Below are positions 11,914 through 12,731 of a DNA stretch of 12,731 nucleotides, piece by piece (the first letter of the stretch is position 1; each line of letters starts with the position of its first letter). The stretch is from Firm-04 sp045617625. GTDB lineage: Bacteria > Bacillota > Clostridia > Oscillospirales > Ruminococcaceae. The stretch is from contig JAZLJA010000028.1 in assembly GCA_045617625.1 (NCBI GenBank), positions 1 through 12,731 on the forward strand, in the 5' to 3' direction. The translations under genes were made by a program, and so were the position numbers. The notes under the pieces are model-generated. The model was not told where the DNA came from. It saw only the letters and a program-made list of their open reading frames with translations, and did not search any database.

Positions 11914-11942
11914 ATTATAGCACGATGCAAATGCAATGTCAA
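11914..11942 (-). promoter_or_regulatory. Perfect sigma-A promoter of the XRE-cupin operon leader
   Basis: On the minus strand TTGACA (11937-11942), 17-bp spacer, TATAAT (11914-11919), matching the consensus at all 12 positions. The predicted RNA start is near 11907, giving a leader of about 227 nt before the regulator ATG or a terminated RNA of about 190 nt. GCAATG direct repeats (11933-11938 and 11943-11948) flank or overlap the -35. Confidence 0.9.
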
Positions 11943-12004
11943 GCAATGCAGAAAACGCGCCGCAAATTTGGGCGATTTACACAGTTTTCGTGCATCACAG
12001 CCTG

Positions 12005-12054
12005 AAAAATGCGCTTCAACACAGTGCTTTTGGGCGATCGCGCCGCTGTGAACG
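12005..12054 (-). terminator. Weak terminator candidate after the cysteine-rich gene
   Basis: In the minus-strand RNA CACAG pairs with CUGUG around an inner GGCG/CGCC hairpin, with bulges, and AUUUUU follows at 12004-12009. It is imperfect, but it is placed right after the stop at 12056-12058. Confidence 0.35.
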
Positions 12055-12055
12055 C

Positions 12056-12731
12056 TCAGTCGTCAAATCTGATGATGCCCGACTGATACATCGAAAGCAG
12101 GAAATAGAGGCGGATCTTATCGCGGTATTCGGGCTTGACCATGTAATAGACATAGTTTTCCACGACGTTGATGGGCAGTGCGGAGCGTCCTTCGATCTTG
12201 AAATTGGAAAATCCCATCGGCACATATTTTTCGTAGATATCCTGCGGCGTGATGTGCGTGCGGTAATCCGTGGTGTCATAGAGGCATTTGTCCATATGCG
12301 GGCAGGTGAACTGCTCTTTCAGCTTATACGGCACACGCGGACCGTTCTTTTTGAGATGCTCCACGTAGTCGATCTGCACGCGGCCGAGATAATCGTAATG
12401 TTCGCCGCGGCGGGGGCAGTTCGGCTCGCACACCGCGTTCACAAGGATCTCGACTTTCTCCTTGTGCGGCAGTTTTTCGAGCATCTCCCAGTTGTTGTTC
12501 CAGTTGTAATCCAATACCACCAGCGCGTAGTCCTTTTCCAGTTCCTCGCAGAGTGCATCAAAATCACGGATCTGCTTGCAGGTCGAGGACACAATGCGGT
12601 AGGTCGGATAGTTCTTGCGGATGTAGTTTTCGAGCAGGTCGGATACCACGATGACTGCATTCAGACCGTCCTCGCGTTCTGCCAGTTTCAGGCAGTTGTT
12701 GCAGTGGCGGTCGTCGAGATGCGACGGGTTG
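12056..12731 (-). CDS. Cysteine-rich protein, possibly U32/UbiV-like (5' end outside window)
   Basis: The frame stays open from the window edge (NPSHLDDRHCNNCLKLAERE onward) to the stop at 12056-12058, so at least 224 residues are seen and the true start is to the right. An internal GTG near 12649 is not a convincing start. Cysteine clusters are CNNC near the visible N-terminus, CEPNC (in VNAVCEPNCPRRGEHYDY) and CPHMDKC. The VIVVSD and VVLDYNW segments, with IVSSTC between, recall successive strands of a TIM-like barrel. The VNxxCxxxCPxRxEH pattern resembles U32 peptidase/UbiV-type iron-sulfur proteins, where four Cys hold a 4Fe-4S cluster. This is a resemblance only; function is unknown. It is separated from the XRE-cupin operon by that operon's promoter. 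Confidence 0.55.
   Translation of the reverse strand, partial: NPSHLDDRHCNNCLKLAEREDGLNAVIVVSDLLENYIRKNYPTYRIVSSTCKQIRDFDALCEELEKDYALVVLDYNWNNNWEMLEKLPHKEKVEILVNAVCEPNCPRRGEHYDYLGRVQIDYVEHLKKNGPRVPYKLKEQFTCPHMDKCLYDTTDYRTHITPQDIYEKYVPMGFSNFKIEGRSALPINVVENYVYYMVKPEYRDKIRLYFLLSMYQSGIIRFDD

Noticed and set aside
1..12731. CRISPR array
   Set aside because: No series of regularly spaced repeats of 23-40 bp is present; the TTGTCCGCT copies are too short and irregular.

Overview
The window looks like a piece of a Clostridia genome, most likely Oscillospiraceae and Ruminococcus-like. This is inferred from strong GGAGG-type ribosome sites, sigma-A promoters, IS256-type and TnpV-type mobile DNA, and gene families typical of gut Firmicutes. 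No species call is possible from the sequence alone.

Left end (1-1136): an AT-richer mobile zone. It holds the 5' end of an IS256-like transposase gene with its terminal promoter and a 16-bp hairpin over the ribosome site. It also holds a tnpV-like gene with its own terminator, several copies of a TTGTCCGCT repeat (two as 11-bp tandem pairs), and a 23-bp fragment matching the T-loop-to-CCA end of a tRNA gene followed by a terminator. This is the signature of an integration site of a tRNA-targeting element.

Middle (1137-6803): on the minus strand, a small ribbon-helix-helix protein, a Mn-type cation diffusion facilitator and an RlmA-type 23S rRNA methyltransferase follow one another. Divergent from these, on the plus strand, are a 43-codon ORF and a 991-aa envelope protein that fuses a membrane acyltransferase-3 domain, a CapA-like metallophosphoesterase-type domain and an SGNH hydrolase domain. 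A shared hairpin terminator separates it from the next, convergent operon.

Right (6802-11942): a minus-strand operon encoding an XRE-cupin regulator, a MACS-type acyl-CoA synthetase, and an unusual fusion of a sugar-isomerase-like TIM barrel with a second acyl-CoA ligase. It is preceded by a perfect-consensus promoter (TTGACA, 17 bp, TATAAT), a 20-aa leader ORF in which 11 residues are Val or Leu, and an intrinsic terminator before the first structural gene. The leader has the layout of a translation-coupled attenuator. Together with two acid-CoA ligases this suggests, as inference only, a regulon for activating (branched-chain?) carboxylic acids that responds to Val/Leu supply. This is the most interesting part of the window.

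Far right (12056-12731): the 3' part of a cysteine-rich protein, possibly U32/UbiV-like, cut by the window edge.
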